A stretch of DNA of 64,000 nucleotides, taken from assembly GCF_014217565.1 (NCBI RefSeq), contig NZ_CP043661.1, positions 4,960,001 to 5,024,000 of the forward strand, in the 5' to 3' direction. Every line of letters starts with the position of its first letter. Position 1 is the stretch's first letter. This stretch comes from Kribbella qitaiheensis (GTDB lineage Bacteria; Actinomycetota; Actinomycetes; Propionibacteriales; Kribbellaceae). Under the pieces are notes generated by a model. That model was given only the letters and a program-made list of their open reading frames with translations, made no database searches and was not told the DNA's origin. The position numbers and the translations under genes are program-made. Shown here piece after piece: positions 55,935 to 64,000 of this stretch.

Positions 55935-56573
55935 CTAGTTGGGGCGTTCGTCGCCGTCGCCGTCGCCGGCGTCCTGGGGCGGGAGCTGCAGCGTGTCGGT
56001 GGCGTGGTCCAGGACGGCCTTGAGGGCGTCCTGGTCCTGCGGGCGGCCGCCGACGGTGATCTCGATCGCCGACCGCTTGCCGCCATCGGCCGGGAGCCAG
56101 CGCGACAGGCCCATCCGCGGGCCGCGCACCTTGTCCACGTAGGTGTAGATCAGGGTGCCGTCGGTGCTGCTGATCACGTTCAGGTCCTGCTCGTCGATGC
56201 TGTTCGCCCGGGCTGTCACCAGCGCGTCCGGCGTCTGCTTGCTGCCGCGGGTGTCGAACCGGATCTGCCAGACGCCGGTCGGGTCCGCGAACCGCGGCCT
56301 GGCCCCGGTCTGGGAGCTGGCCCAGCCTTCCGGCACCTCGGCGGTCACCGGGGCCTTGTCGGTGCCGAAGGTCTGCGAGACATACCGCAGCGAGCCGGCC
56401 TGCAACCCATCCGTCGGCCCGGGCGTACTGGGCGCCGTCGTGGGCGTCGACACCGAGCGTGCGGCGGTGTCGTCGCCGTTGTGGTGGATCGCCAGAACCG
56501 CGCCGAAGACGGCCATCCCGACGGTCATCCCCGCCAGAGTGGCCAGCAGCGCCTGGTGCCTGGGCGTGAGCAT
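55935..56573 (-). CDS. Membrane-anchored protein of unknown function
   Basis: This 212-residue protein has one N-terminal membrane helix (about 8-30) and a Thr/Pro linker. An extracytoplasmic domain with VPEGWASSQTG, DPTGVWQIRFDTRG and TYVDKVRGPRMGLSRW follows, then an acidic tail. It has no known enzyme motif. ATG 56573 is behind GAGG and starts the membrane segment; the open frame continuing to 57443 is noise over other genes. It is convergent with the peptidase and divergent from the sterol-carrier-like gene. Confidence 0.65.
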   Translation of the reverse strand: MLTPRHQALLATLAGMTVGMAVFGAVLAIHHNGDDTAARSVSTPTTAPSTPGPTDGLQAGSLRYVSQTFGTDKAPVTAEVPEGWASSQTGARPRFADPTGVWQIRFDTRGSKQTPDALVTARANSIDEQDLNVISSTDGTLIYTYVDKVRGPRMGLSRWLPADGGKRSAIEITVGGRPQDQDALKAVLDHATDTLQLPPQDAGDGDGDERPN

Positions 56574-56655
56574 CCCGACCTCGCCTTCCGTTGCCTCGCC
56601 TTGATTATCGGGTACGAAGGGGGCTTCGCAGAAACCCGGCGTACGCTGGCCCGTC

Positions 56656-57009
56656 GTGGAGACGGACGAGGCCCTCGACCAGGCACTGAGCCGGTACGAC
56701 GCGGGTGAGGCGGAGCGGGCCGACCTCAAACTTCTGGTGAAACAATTGCTGAACCTTCTGGTGGCGAAGGCTCCCGGGCACGCGGTCGAGGTGCGCGTAC
56801 CGCCGTACGGCGCGGTGCAGTGCATCGAGGGGCCGCGGCATACCCGCGGTACTCCCGGTGCGGTGATCGAGATGCCGGCCGAGATGTGGATCGCCCTCGC
56901 ACTTGGTCGCATCACTTGGTCCGATGCGCGCGCCACCGGCAAAGTTCGGGCCAGCGGGGAACGCACGGACCTCACAGCCCTGCTGCCACTCCTGAAACCC
57001 GAAAGGTGA
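56656..57009 (+). CDS. Bacterial SCP-like (sterol carrier family) protein
   Basis: This 117-residue soluble protein is of the actinobacterial sterol carrier family (SCP_3-like). A central VEVRVPPYGAVQCIEG block is followed by RGTPGAVIEMPAEMWIALALGRITW, a pattern shared with SCP2 proteins that lines a lipid-binding pocket. It starts with GTG. Its stop overlaps the next GTG as GTGA. The ligand in bacteria lacking sterols is unknown. Confidence 0.75.
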   Translation: METDEALDQALSRYDAGEAERADLKLLVKQLLNLLVAKAPGHAVEVRVPPYGAVQCIEGPRHTRGTPGAVIEMPAEMWIALALGRITWSDARATGKVRASGERTDLTALLPLLKPER

Positions 57010-57670
57010 GAGGGCTTCGAGAGCGGCTGAGCCGGCTCAGCGTCGATCTGGGTCCTTGGCGGGGGTCGAAAGACTTCCGGATCCTGTTGATCTCGGGGAC
57101 GGTGTTCTTCCTCGGCGGCATGGTCGGCTACGTCGCGCTGCCGTACCAGCTCTACCAACTGACCGGCTCCAACTTCGCCGTCGGCGCGATGGGCCTGGTC
57201 ACGATCGCGCCGCTGGTGATCTTCGGCCTGTACGGCGGTGCGCTCGCGGATCACCTGGACCGCCGCAAGACGCTGATCGCGACCGGGATCGCGCAGGCCG
57301 CGATCGTGGCGGTGGTGCTCGCCAACAGCCTGCTCGCCCATCCGCAGGTCTGGGTGATCTACGTCTGCGGTGCCCTGACCGCGATCGCGACCTCGCTCCA
57401 GCGACCGAGCCGCGAGGCTTTGCTCCCGCGAGTGGTCAAACACCAGGAGATGGCCGCGGCGGTCGCGCTGAGCTCACTCACCATGCAGGTCGGCCAGCTC
57501 GCCGGCCCCGCGCTGGGCGGACGGCGATCGTCAGCGGCGGCATCCTCTGCGTCGCCGGCGTGGTCGGTACGACGGTCTGGCCGCGCGAGTTCTGGCGGTA
57601 CGACGCTCGCACGGACGAGCACGCGATCCGCGAACGCGACCTGCGGACCGCGGCCGAGACAGCCGGATAG
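57006..57670 (+). pseudogene. MFS transporter with internal deletion
   Basis: The first 171 residues (57006-57518) are the N-terminal five or six helices of an enterobactin-exporter-like MFS protein, with LADHLDRRKTLI as loop 2-3 signature and LAGPALGG at the end. The frame then jumps by one. The last 50 residues, RTAIVSGGILCVAGV to the cytoplasmic end, are the C-terminal helix and tail of the same family. The centre, roughly 200 residues or 600 bases, is missing. The junction at about 57518 has no obvious repeat. It cannot make a functional transporter. Either a real deletion or an assembly collapse explains it. Confidence 0.7.
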
Positions 57671-57675
57671 CCGAG

Positions 57676-57804
57676 ATGGAGCAGGTGGCTTCCGCCATCG
57701 GACTGACCGGCATCAGGGTCGAGAAGCCTGGTGAGGTGGAGGCCGCCGTCCAGCAAGCCTTCGCGATCGCCAAGAGCAAGGAGTTCCTGGAAAGCTTTGA
57801 GTAG
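57676..57804 (+). pseudogene. Possible C-terminal fragment of a thiamine-diphosphate enzyme
   Basis: This short frame encodes 42 residues. A part reading IGLTGIRVEKPGEVEAAVQQ resembles the C-terminal segment of thiamine-diphosphate enzymes such as pyruvate oxidase or acetolactate synthase. It lies between the broken MFS gene and a lipoprotein gene. It could be a remnant, or a small independent protein. The resemblance is weak and rests on one motif. Confidence 0.25.
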
Positions 57805-57815
57805 GCTGGGTCATC

Positions 57816-58784
57816 ATGCGCATGCGTTCGGTAGTTGGCCTCGTCGGTGTTGCCGCCTTGCTGGCTGGTTGCAGCGGGCCCGGCAACGAGGATGCGCCGA
57901 ACGTGCCGCCGCTGGTGTCCGTCCCCACCACGGAGACGCCGACGCCGACTCCGACACCCACCCCGAGCGGGCCGGCGACGTCGAAGGTGGCCGACACGCT
58001 CTGCACGCGGGTGAACGAGACGCTGGTGCAGACCACCCTCGGCGTACCGGTGGTGCGGATCCAGCCGAAGCAGACTCCGGCCGACTTCGGGCTGCCGACG
58101 TACGACGTGTGCCAGCTGGGGCTGAGCACGAGCCCCAGCGGTCCCGTACTCCGGATGGGCATCTCGGTCCTGCCCGCGACCAAGACGGAGCTGGCGGCCG
58201 CGCAGAAGGCGTACGCCGCGACGAAGGCGGAGCCGGCCAAGCCGGTGGCGCTCGGCGACGGCGGGTTCGGGACGAGCCGCTTCGTGGTGTTCCTGCTCGC
58301 CGGGCGGCTCGTGAAGGTGAGCGGTCCGCCGGCGACCTTGGCGAAGTACGTCGTACTCGGGCAGGAGGCCGTCCGGCAGGCGCCGGGGTTGCCTTACCCG
58401 GCGCCGTTGATCGCCCGCGACGAGTGCGAACGTGGGACCGCCAAGGCGGCTCAGGTGATGGGCGCACCGGCGATGATCCGGCGCGACAGCGAGACGGCCG
58501 TCGGCGATCTCGTCTGCGGCTGGATCACATCGACGAACGTCCTCTACACGACCGTCCGCCGCGTCCCTGACGCCGAGGCGGTGATGGTCCCGATCCGCAA
58601 GGCCGCGACCTCACAGCCCTTCCCGCTCGGCGACGAAGGCTACGTCGACACCGCCACCGGCCGCGGCACCATCCGCGTCGGCACCGACAAAATCGTCGAC
58701 CTCGTCCCGCTCGGCGTGCCCCACCCCGATCCGGACACGATGGTCTCTTTCGCCCTCTCCATCTCCGGCCTCTACACCCACTGA
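57816..58784 (+). CDS. Lipoprotein of unknown function
   Basis: The protein has 322 residues, with a signal and lipobox LAGC (Cys19). A Thr/Pro-rich linker (ETPTPTPTPTPSG) is followed by two similar DUF3558-like halves (about 55-190 and 200-322), each with a Cys pair (TLCTRVNE and YDVCQLG; DECERG and LVCGW). It is anchored on the outer face of the membrane. The pseudo-repeat suggests an internal duplication. No neighbour suggests a role. Confidence 0.75.
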   Translation: MRMRSVVGLVGVAALLAGCSGPGNEDAPNVPPLVSVPTTETPTPTPTPTPSGPATSKVADTLCTRVNETLVQTTLGVPVVRIQPKQTPADFGLPTYDVCQLGLSTSPSGPVLRMGISVLPATKTELAAAQKAYAATKAEPAKPVALGDGGFGTSRFVVFLLAGRLVKVSGPPATLAKYVVLGQEAVRQAPGLPYPAPLIARDECERGTAKAAQVMGAPAMIRRDSETAVGDLVCGWITSTNVLYTTVRRVPDAEAVMVPIRKAATSQPFPLGDEGYVDTATGRGTIRVGTDKIVDLVPLGVPHPDPDTMVSFALSISGLYTH

Positions 58785-58788
58785 CCCC

Positions 58789-60300
58789 TCAACTGGCGCT
58801 CTTGTGAGTAGCCAGAGGCGGGCGAGGGAGTTGGTGGAGGGCGGTGGCGAGGGTACTGATGGCTTCGGTCAGCTCGGTGGGAGTGCGCGCGGCATAGCCG
58901 AGCACAAGGCCAGGAGTGCGAGCGGTCTGGCTGTGCCAGGAGAGGGGTTGGGTTTTGACGCCTAGGGAGAGGGCGGCTCTGGCCAGGGCGACGTCGTCAA
59001 GCGGGCTGTCGAAGGTGATGGTGAGGTGGAGGCCGGCGGCGGCGCCGTGGACTGTTGCTGTGGGCAAGTAGGTGCCGATGGCCTCGATGATGGCGTCGCG
59101 GCGCTGGCGGTGACGGCGCCGGACGTAGCGAAGCTGGCGTTCCAGGTCGCCCGAGTCCATCAGCTGGGCGAGGACGAGTTGCGGCAGACTCGCATTGCCC
59201 AAGTCTGCAAGGCGTTTCGCCCGGATCAGCACATCCCTGTACTGCGGTGGCGCCAGCATCCACCCGATCCGGAGCGACGGCGCGAGCAGCTTCGAGACGC
59301 TCCCCGTGTAGATCACCTGGTCGGTCAGCATCGCGCGCAAAGCCGGTACCGGTGGACGGTCGTACCGGTGTTCGGCGTCGTAATCGTCCTCGATGATCAA
59401 CCCACCATCGACAGCCCACTGGATCAACTGGCGCCGCCTTTCCCCACCAAGCACCACACCGGTCGGGAATTGATGCGCAGGAGTAGCCAGTACTACGCGC
59501 GCCCGCGATTCGTGGAGCAGGTCGACGCGAAGGCCCTCCGAGTCGACCGGGATGGGAATGGTCCGCATCCCCAGGTGCTCCAGATGCTGTCGTGAACCGA
59601 GCGACCCAGGATCCTCGACCGCCAGCGCGCTGATCCCCTGATCCCGCAGGACCTGAGCGAGCAGCGAGAGCGCCTGGGCGACACCCGCGACGATGATGAG
59701 ATCCTCCGGATCCGCCTTGATCCCGCGATTGCGCGCGAGCCAGGTCGCGACGGACTGCCGCAACCTCGGCGTACCGGCTGGTTCCCCATAACCGAACTCG
59801 GCCGCCGAAAGGTCCGCCAGCACGGTCCGCTCGGCCTTCAGCCACGCTGCCCGCGGAAACGCCGCGAGATCCGGTACTCCGGGGGTCAGATCCAGTCGCG
59901 CCGGCGCCGCCCGCATCGCATCAAAAATATCGAGGCCCGGCTCACCCACCACGGCCTCGGTGCTCACGGGTGAGGGGAGCGCGTGGTCGATCGGCGTAGT
60001 GCTGGTCGGGGCGGCTACGACGGTGGTGCCGGCTCGGCCTTGGCCGGCTACGTGGCCGTCTTCGGTGAGGCGTTGGTAGGCCTCGGTGACCACGCCTCGC
60101 GAGACCTGGAGTTCGGCGGCGAGGACCCGGGTCGCCGGCAGCCGGCTGCCGATCGGGAGGCGGCCGTCGGAGATGGCCGCGCGGAGTTGCTCGGCCAGCC
60201 AGGTCGACAGGCCGCCCGTCGGCACCTCGCCGAGCGACAACTGGAGGAAGTCGGCTCCGGCTTTGGACCTGCCAGCCGCATCCGATATGGACCTGTTCAC
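58789..60300 (-). CDS. MocR/PdxR-type GntR regulator with aminotransferase domain
   Basis: This protein of about 503 residues has an N-terminal GntR winged helix (about 15-85, LPATRVLAAELQVSRGVVTEAYQRL). It is joined by a linker to a class I aminotransferase-like domain. The latter has EDDYDAEHRYDR and a PLP-binding Lys in TGSVSKLLAPSLRIGWM. Such proteins sense PLP or an amino compound rather than catalysing. GTG 60300 was chosen; an upstream ATG at 60330 would overlap the divergent methyltransferase start. MocR proteins often control the divergent gene, here a methyltransferase. Confidence 0.88.
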   Translation of the reverse strand: MNRSISDAAGRSKAGADFLQLSLGEVPTGGLSTWLAEQLRAAISDGRLPIGSRLPATRVLAAELQVSRGVVTEAYQRLTEDGHVAGQGRAGTTVVAAPTSTTPIDHALPSPVSTEAVVGEPGLDIFDAMRAAPARLDLTPGVPDLAAFPRAAWLKAERTVLADLSAAEFGYGEPAGTPRLRQSVATWLARNRGIKADPEDLIIVAGVAQALSLLAQVLRDQGISALAVEDPGSLGSRQHLEHLGMRTIPIPVDSEGLRVDLLHESRARVVLATPAHQFPTGVVLGGERRRQLIQWAVDGGLIIEDDYDAEHRYDRPPVPALRAMLTDQVIYTGSVSKLLAPSLRIGWMLAPPQYRDVLIRAKRLADLGNASLPQLVLAQLMDSGDLERQLRYVRRRHRQRRDAIIEAIGTYLPTATVHGAAAGLHLTITFDSPLDDVALARAALSLGVKTQPLSWHSQTARTPGLVLGYAARTPTELTEAISTLATALHQLPRPPLATHKSAS

Positions 60301-60328
60301 CAGACCATTGTGGCCGCACGGTGGAGTC

Positions 60329-61150
60329 ATGGGAACTGATTACGTCCACGGATACACGACCGCCGAGACCCGTCGGCTCACCGACCAGGCGGGCACGCTC
60401 GCCGACCTGCTGCACGGCGATACGCCGTACGAGGCTGGAAGTCGCGTGCTGGAGGTCGGCTGCGGAGTGGGGGCGCAGACCGTGCAGCTGCTGACCCGAA
60501 GCCCGGGCATCCGGCTCACCTCCGTCGACATCTCCGAGGAGTCCCTCGCCCACGCCAAGGCCCGGGTCGCCGCCGAGGTCCCCGGCGCCGAGGTCGACTG
60601 GCTGCACGCCGACCTCCTTGGGCTCACCCCGGACCAGCTCGGCCTGTTCGACCACCTCTTCCTCTGCTTCGTCCTGGAGCACCTGCCGAAGCCGGTAGAA
60701 GCCCTGACCAGCCTGCAGCGCCTGCTGCGCCCGGGCGGCTCGATCACCGTGATCGAAGGCGATCACGAGTCGGCCTTCTTCCACCCGCGCAGTACCGAGG
60801 CGCAGGCCGTTATCGACTGCCTGATCGACCTGCAGGCCGAGGCCGGCGGCGACTCGTTGATCGGCCGCCGCCTGCAGCCGCTCCTCACCGACGCCGGATA
60901 CGACGACGTCCGCGCCCGGCCGTGCACGGTGTACGCCGACGAGACGCTGCCGCACCTGGTCGACGGGTTCACCCGGAAGACGTTCATCGCGATGGTCGAG
61001 TCGGTCCGCGACCGCTCGCTTGCCGCGGGCCTTCGGACACCGGCCCAATGGGAGCAGGGGATCCGCGCGCTGGAACGGGCTGCCGAACCCGGCGGCACCT
61101 TCCACTACACGTTCTTCAAAGCGGTCGGGACGCAAAGATGGTCTGGCTGA
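60329..61150 (+). CDS. SAM-dependent methyltransferase
   Basis: This 273-residue class I methyltransferase has motif I LEVGCGVGAQT and SVDISEESL as its acidic strand. VDWLHADLL and the LRPGGSITVIEG motif follow. It is similar to the group of small-molecule or SAM:tocopherol-like enzymes. GGTGGAG is just before ATG 60329. It lies divergent from the MocR gene with 28 bases between the starts, so the two share a promoter region and may share control. Its end overlaps a small gene by 13 bases. Confidence 0.85.
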   Translation: MGTDYVHGYTTAETRRLTDQAGTLADLLHGDTPYEAGSRVLEVGCGVGAQTVQLLTRSPGIRLTSVDISEESLAHAKARVAAEVPGAEVDWLHADLLGLTPDQLGLFDHLFLCFVLEHLPKPVEALTSLQRLLRPGGSITVIEGDHESAFFHPRSTEAQAVIDCLIDLQAEAGGDSLIGRRLQPLLTDAGYDDVRARPCTVYADETLPHLVDGFTRKTFIAMVESVRDRSLAAGLRTPAQWEQGIRALERAAEPGGTFHYTFFKAVGTQRWSG

Positions 61151-61305
61151 TCCTGCTGGCCGCGCTCGTCGTCGCGGGCCTCGAACGGAACCGCCGCCGG
61201 CAGCCGTATCCGCGACCGCGGACAGCGGGCGGCAGCAGAATCCAGGACCGCGACCTGGAACGCGTGGTGGCCGAAATCCGAGCGGCCGCCGAGCGTGAAT
61301 CTTGA
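61138..61305 (+). CDS. Small single-helix membrane protein
   Basis: The protein has 55 residues: one membrane helix (MVWLILLAALVVAGL), a basic stretch (RNRRRQPYPRPR) and an acidic helix (LERVVAEIRAAAERES). It overlaps the methyltransferase end by 13 bases in another frame. The regular amphipathic pattern and positive-inside layout make it plausible as a gene, but there is no known family. Confidence 0.45.
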   Translation: MVWLILLAALVVAGLERNRRRQPYPRPRTAGGSRIQDRDLERVVAEIRAAAERES

Positions 61306-61352
61306 CCCGCAGCAGGGTGGGACGGATTGGGCCGGGCTGGTAAACAGTGGGT

Positions 61353-62843
61353 ATGCCCGCGACTGAGCAGTTGGAGATCGAGACCAAGTACGACGTCGAC
61401 GAGCACGCGATCCTGCCGGCTCTGCACGAGCTGCCCGGTGTCACGAGCGTCGCCCAACCGGTCGAGCTCGACCTGGAGGCCGTGTACTTCGACACGGCCG
61501 GCCTCGACCTGGCTGTGAACAAGGTGACGCTGCGCAGACGCACCGGCGGCGAGGACGACGGCTGGCACGTGAAGTTGCCGGGATCCGGCGCCGGCCGGCT
61601 GGAGATCCACCACCCGCTCGGCCGCGCGGTCCAGAAGGTCCCGATCCAGGTGATCAGGACGGTCCGGGTGCACGTCCGCGACCGCGAACTCGTGCCGGTG
61701 GTGGCCCTCCGGACCCGCCGGATCGTGCACCGTCTGCTGGACGCCGACGGCGAGGTGCTCGCCGAGGTGGCCGACGACCAGGTGACCGCCGAGATCGAAG
61801 GCTCCGAGCCGGAGCGCTGGCGTGAGTGGGAGGTCGAGCTCGTCAACGGCGAGACCGAGCTCCTCGAAGCCGCCGAGCCGCTACTGCGCCTGGCCGGAGC
61901 GACGCCGGCGTCGGGCCCGAGCAAGCTCGCCCGGGCACTCGGCTCCCGCATCCCGCAGCCGATCGACCGTGAGCTGCCGAAGAAGCCGCTCACCGCCGAT
62001 CTCTTCCGCGCGTACGCCGGTGCGCAGGTCGACGCGATCCGGCTGCGCGACCCCGAAGTACGCCGGGATCTGCCGGACTCCATCCACAAGCTGCGGGTGG
62101 CGACCAGGCGGCTTCGGTCGGCGCTGGCCAGCTACCGCCCGGTGGTGGATCGCGAGGCCGGAGATGTCATCCGTGCGGAGCTGAAGTGGCTCGCCGGGCA
62201 GCTCGGCGGCGCGCGCGACGCCGAAGTACTGCGAGAACACTTCGCCACCACGGTCGCGGAGCAACCCGTCGAGCTGGTGATGGGCCGCGTCGGAGCAGGC
62301 ATCGACGATCACCTGCGCGCCGTCTACAAGGCAGGCCGGGCCGACGCGCTCGCCGCGTTGGAGAGCGAGCGGTACTTCCGGCTGCTCGACTCCCTCGACG
62401 AGTTGATCGCGAACCCACCGCTGACCGGCGACGAGCGGAAGGCGGCCAAGCAGCTGCCCGAGATTCTCGAGCACGACTGGAAGCGGATGCGGAAGGCGGT
62501 CCGCCGGATTGAATCCGCCGGGGATCCGGTCGAGCGCGATCACGAACTGCACGAAGTACGGAAGGCAGCCAAGCGACTCCGGTACGCCGGCGAGTCGGCC
62601 GAGCCGGTGCTCGGCTCGGATGCGACCGCGCTGGCGGGCCGCGCCGAGCAGGTCCAGGAAGTGCTCGGCGACCACCAGGACAGCGTGGTCGCCCGTGAGC
62701 TGCTTCGCCAACTGGCTGTCGAGGTTCACCTGTCCGGCGGGAACGCCTTCACCTATGGGCGTTTGCACGCCGCCGAGGAGTATCGCGGCGAGCGGTCGTA
62801 CCGGGAGTTCCTCGAGCTCTGGCCGAGCGTCAAGCAGGCATGA
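61353..62843 (+). CDS. CYTH-CHAD domain protein
   Basis: The protein has 496 residues. The N-terminal CYTH domain (about 1-195) opens with EIETKYDV, the ExExK signature of triphosphate tunnel enzymes, and has alternating Lys/Arg/Glu strands. The C-terminal CHAD domain (about 205-496) is helical, with conserved His in IHKLRVATRRLR and HEVRKAAKRLRY. CHAD binds polyphosphate and CYTH often acts as a triphosphatase, so a role in inorganic polyphosphate metabolism is likely. ATG 61353 was chosen over GTG 61347. Confidence 0.92.
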   Translation: MPATEQLEIETKYDVDEHAILPALHELPGVTSVAQPVELDLEAVYFDTAGLDLAVNKVTLRRRTGGEDDGWHVKLPGSGAGRLEIHHPLGRAVQKVPIQVIRTVRVHVRDRELVPVVALRTRRIVHRLLDADGEVLAEVADDQVTAEIEGSEPERWREWEVELVNGETELLEAAEPLLRLAGATPASGPSKLARALGSRIPQPIDRELPKKPLTADLFRAYAGAQVDAIRLRDPEVRRDLPDSIHKLRVATRRLRSALASYRPVVDREAGDVIRAELKWLAGQLGGARDAEVLREHFATTVAEQPVELVMGRVGAGIDDHLRAVYKAGRADALAALESERYFRLLDSLDELIANPPLTGDERKAAKQLPEILEHDWKRMRKAVRRIESAGDPVERDHELHEVRKAAKRLRYAGESAEPVLGSDATALAGRAEQVQEVLGDHQDSVVARELLRQLAVEVHLSGGNAFTYGRLHAAEEYRGERSYREFLELWPSVKQA

Positions 62844-62846
62844 GCA

Positions 62847-62871
62847 AGCCCCCGGCTGGATACCGGGGGCT
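62847..62871 (+). terminator. Hairpin terminator after the CYTH-CHAD gene
   Basis: A nine-base perfect stem (62847-62855 with 62863-62871) starts just after the stop and is followed by CTCTC. Confidence 0.8.
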
Positions 62872-62896
62872 CTCTCAGGGATGGGCGGAAGTGGTG

Positions 62897-62940
62897 CTGT
62901 CAGGCAGGCTCGCGTCAACTCCGCAGAGCCCGCCTGACAG
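62897..62940 (-). terminator. Hairpin terminator of the acetate symporter gene
   Basis: A nine-base stem (62897-62905 with 62932-62940) continues into a five-base inner stem after one mismatch. It stands two bases from the stop codon of the minus-strand gene. Confidence 0.7.
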
Positions 62941-62942
62941 GT

Positions 62943-64000
62943 CTAGTGGTGGACCGCCTTCTCGGCGCCCGCACCCGTCAGGGAGCGAACCTCCATCTCG
63001 GCGAACTTGTCGACGTTGACCGCTTCCTTGCTGGTCAGCGTGCCGATGATGCCGAGGGCGAAGGCCAGCGGGATCGAGACGATGCCGGGGTTGTCCAGCG
63101 GGAACCAGTGGAAGTCGATCCCGGTGTCGGTGATCATCGACAGGCTGGCATGCGTCTTCTTGTCGACCTTGCCGGAAACGACCGGGGAGAACGCGATCAG
63201 GATGATCGCGGAGCCCAGGCCGCCGTAGATGCTCCAGAGTGCGCCGCGGGTGTTGAAGCGCCGCCAGAACAGCGAGTAGAGGATCGTCGGCAGGTTCGCA
63301 CTGGCCGCCACCGCGAACGCGAGCGCCACCAGGAAGGCGACGTTCTGGCCGTTCGCGAAGATGCCGCCGATGATCGCCAGCGCACCGATCACGACGGCGG
63401 TGATCCGGGCGACCCGGACCTCGCCGGTGCCGCTGATCTGGCCCTTCTTGATCACCTGGCCGTAGACGTCGTGCGCGAACGACGTACTCGCGGTGATCGT
63501 CAGGCCGGCCACGACCGCCAGGATGGTGGCGAAGGCGACCGCGGAGATCAACCCCAGCAGGAGTTCTCCGCCCAGCTCGTAGGCGAGCAATGGGGCGGCC
63601 GAGTTCGCCTTGCCGGGAGCTGCCTTGATCCGTTCCGGGCCGACCAGCGCGGCCGCGCCGAACCCGAGCACGAGCGTGAACAGGTAGAAGATACCGATGA
63701 TCCAGATGGCCCAGCTGACACTGCGCCGGGCCTCCTTCGAGGTCGGGACGGTGTAGAAGCGCATCAACACGTGCGGCAGTCCCGCGGTCCCCAGCACGAG
63801 TGCCAGGCCGAGCGAGATGAAGTCGAGTTTGCTGACCCCAGTCAGGCCGTACTGCAGTCCCGGATCGAGCAACTTCGCCCCGGCCGGGCTCTTCTCGACC
63901 GCGCCGCCGAGAAGGCCGGACAGGTTGAAGCTGAACTTCGCGAGCACCCAAAGCGTCATCACGCCGGCGCCGATGACCAGCAGGACGGCCTTGATGATCT
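62943..64000 (-). CDS. actP: Cation/acetate symporter ActP, C-terminal part (start outside window)
   Basis: The frame is open to the right edge; 352 residues are visible and the N-terminal part lies beyond the window. The sequence has about nine membrane helices of the solute:sodium symporter fold. LGTAGLPHVLMRFYTVP, the most conserved SSS segment, and FLVALAFAVAASANLPTILYSLFWRRF are the diagnostic blocks of acetate permeases (split by position here). It takes up acetate, pyruvate or similar monocarboxylates with Na+ or H+. The frame is intact. Confidence 0.9.
   Translation of the reverse strand, partial: IIKAVLLVIGAGVMTLWVLAKFSFNLSGLLGGAVEKSPAGAKLLDPGLQYGLTGVSKLDFISLGLALVLGTAGLPHVLMRFYTVPTSKEARRSVSWAIWIIGIFYLFTLVLGFGAAALVGPERIKAAPGKANSAAPLLAYELGGELLLGLISAVAFATILAVVAGLTITASTSFAHDVYGQVIKKGQISGTGEVRVARITAVVIGALAIIGGIFANGQNVAFLVALAFAVAASANLPTILYSLFWRRFNTRGALWSIYGGLGSAIILIAFSPVVSGKVDKKTHASLSMITDTGIDFHWFPLDNPGIVSIPLAFALGIIGTLTSKEAVNVDKFAEMEVRSLTGAGAEKAVHH

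Overview
The window is chromosomal DNA from a high-GC Gram-positive actinobacterium. The evidence is the codon use (G/C at nearly every third position), many GTG starts, a BldG-type anti-sigma antagonist, an actinobacterial topoisomerase I with a lysine-rich tail, a thymidylate kinase fused to an MFS domain, and an Rv3660c-like Ssd/Tad cluster. The load of secreted carbohydrate enzymes (two chitinases, a GH31, a LacZ) suggests a soil saprophyte of the Kribbella/Nocardioidaceae type. That genus guess is inference. No tRNA, rRNA, CRISPR array, IS element or phage module was recognised.

Layout. 1-4.0 kb: the end of an SGNH hydrolase, then a two-gene operon of secreted GH18 chitinases (minus strand). 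4.1-11.8 kb: a Tad-type pilus or secretion cluster (ssd, tadA, tadB, tadC, Flp-like pilin, two TadE-like proteins), split by a minus-strand YciI protein and a DUF222/HNH protein that carries a probable SOS box. 11.8-13.0 kb: a NYN nuclease-like protein and an orphan response regulator. 13.1-18.7 kb: a minus-strand ABC sugar or phosphoester importer operon with a CehA-type PHP hydrolase. 19-20.9 kb: a tiny Cys/His/Trp-rich peptide gene and secreted or membrane hypothetical proteins. 20.9-26.3 kb: the conserved MrfA-like helicase / bldG / H+-pyrophosphatase block. 26.6-31.7 kb: an ABC exporter, a DUF2785 protein and two methyltransferases. 31.7-36.3 kb: two tandem diguanylate cyclases and a P450. 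36.5-41.8 kb: a large secreted GH31 and a Tat-exported PAF-acetylhydrolase-like lipase. 42-54.4 kb: topA, a Fur-family regulator, lacZ, tmk, holB, two DUF4190 proteins and ricT. 54.4-64 kb: a secreted TAP-type peptidase, lipoproteins, a sterol-carrier-like protein, a broken MFS gene, a MocR regulator, a methyltransferase, a CYTH-CHAD protein and a truncated acetate symporter.

How the genes work together. Chitinases, GH31, LacZ and the ABC importer form a polysaccharide-scavenging layer. The chitinase operon and the importer share a promoter-proximal sequence element. The housekeeping core covers DNA supercoiling (topA), dTMP synthesis (tmk), the clamp loader (holB) and RNA or Fe-S associated RicT, in an order familiar from other actinobacteria. 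BldG and the two GGDEF proteins point to developmental and c-di-GMP signalling.

The most striking property of the window is that four otherwise full-length genes (ssd, the ABC binding protein, the lipase and lacZ) each carry one single-base frameshift, two or three of them clearly in short G/C runs. A fifth gene (MFS) lacks its centre. This is best read as sequence error until checked, although the ssd shift sits at a prfB-like CGG-UGA-C context.
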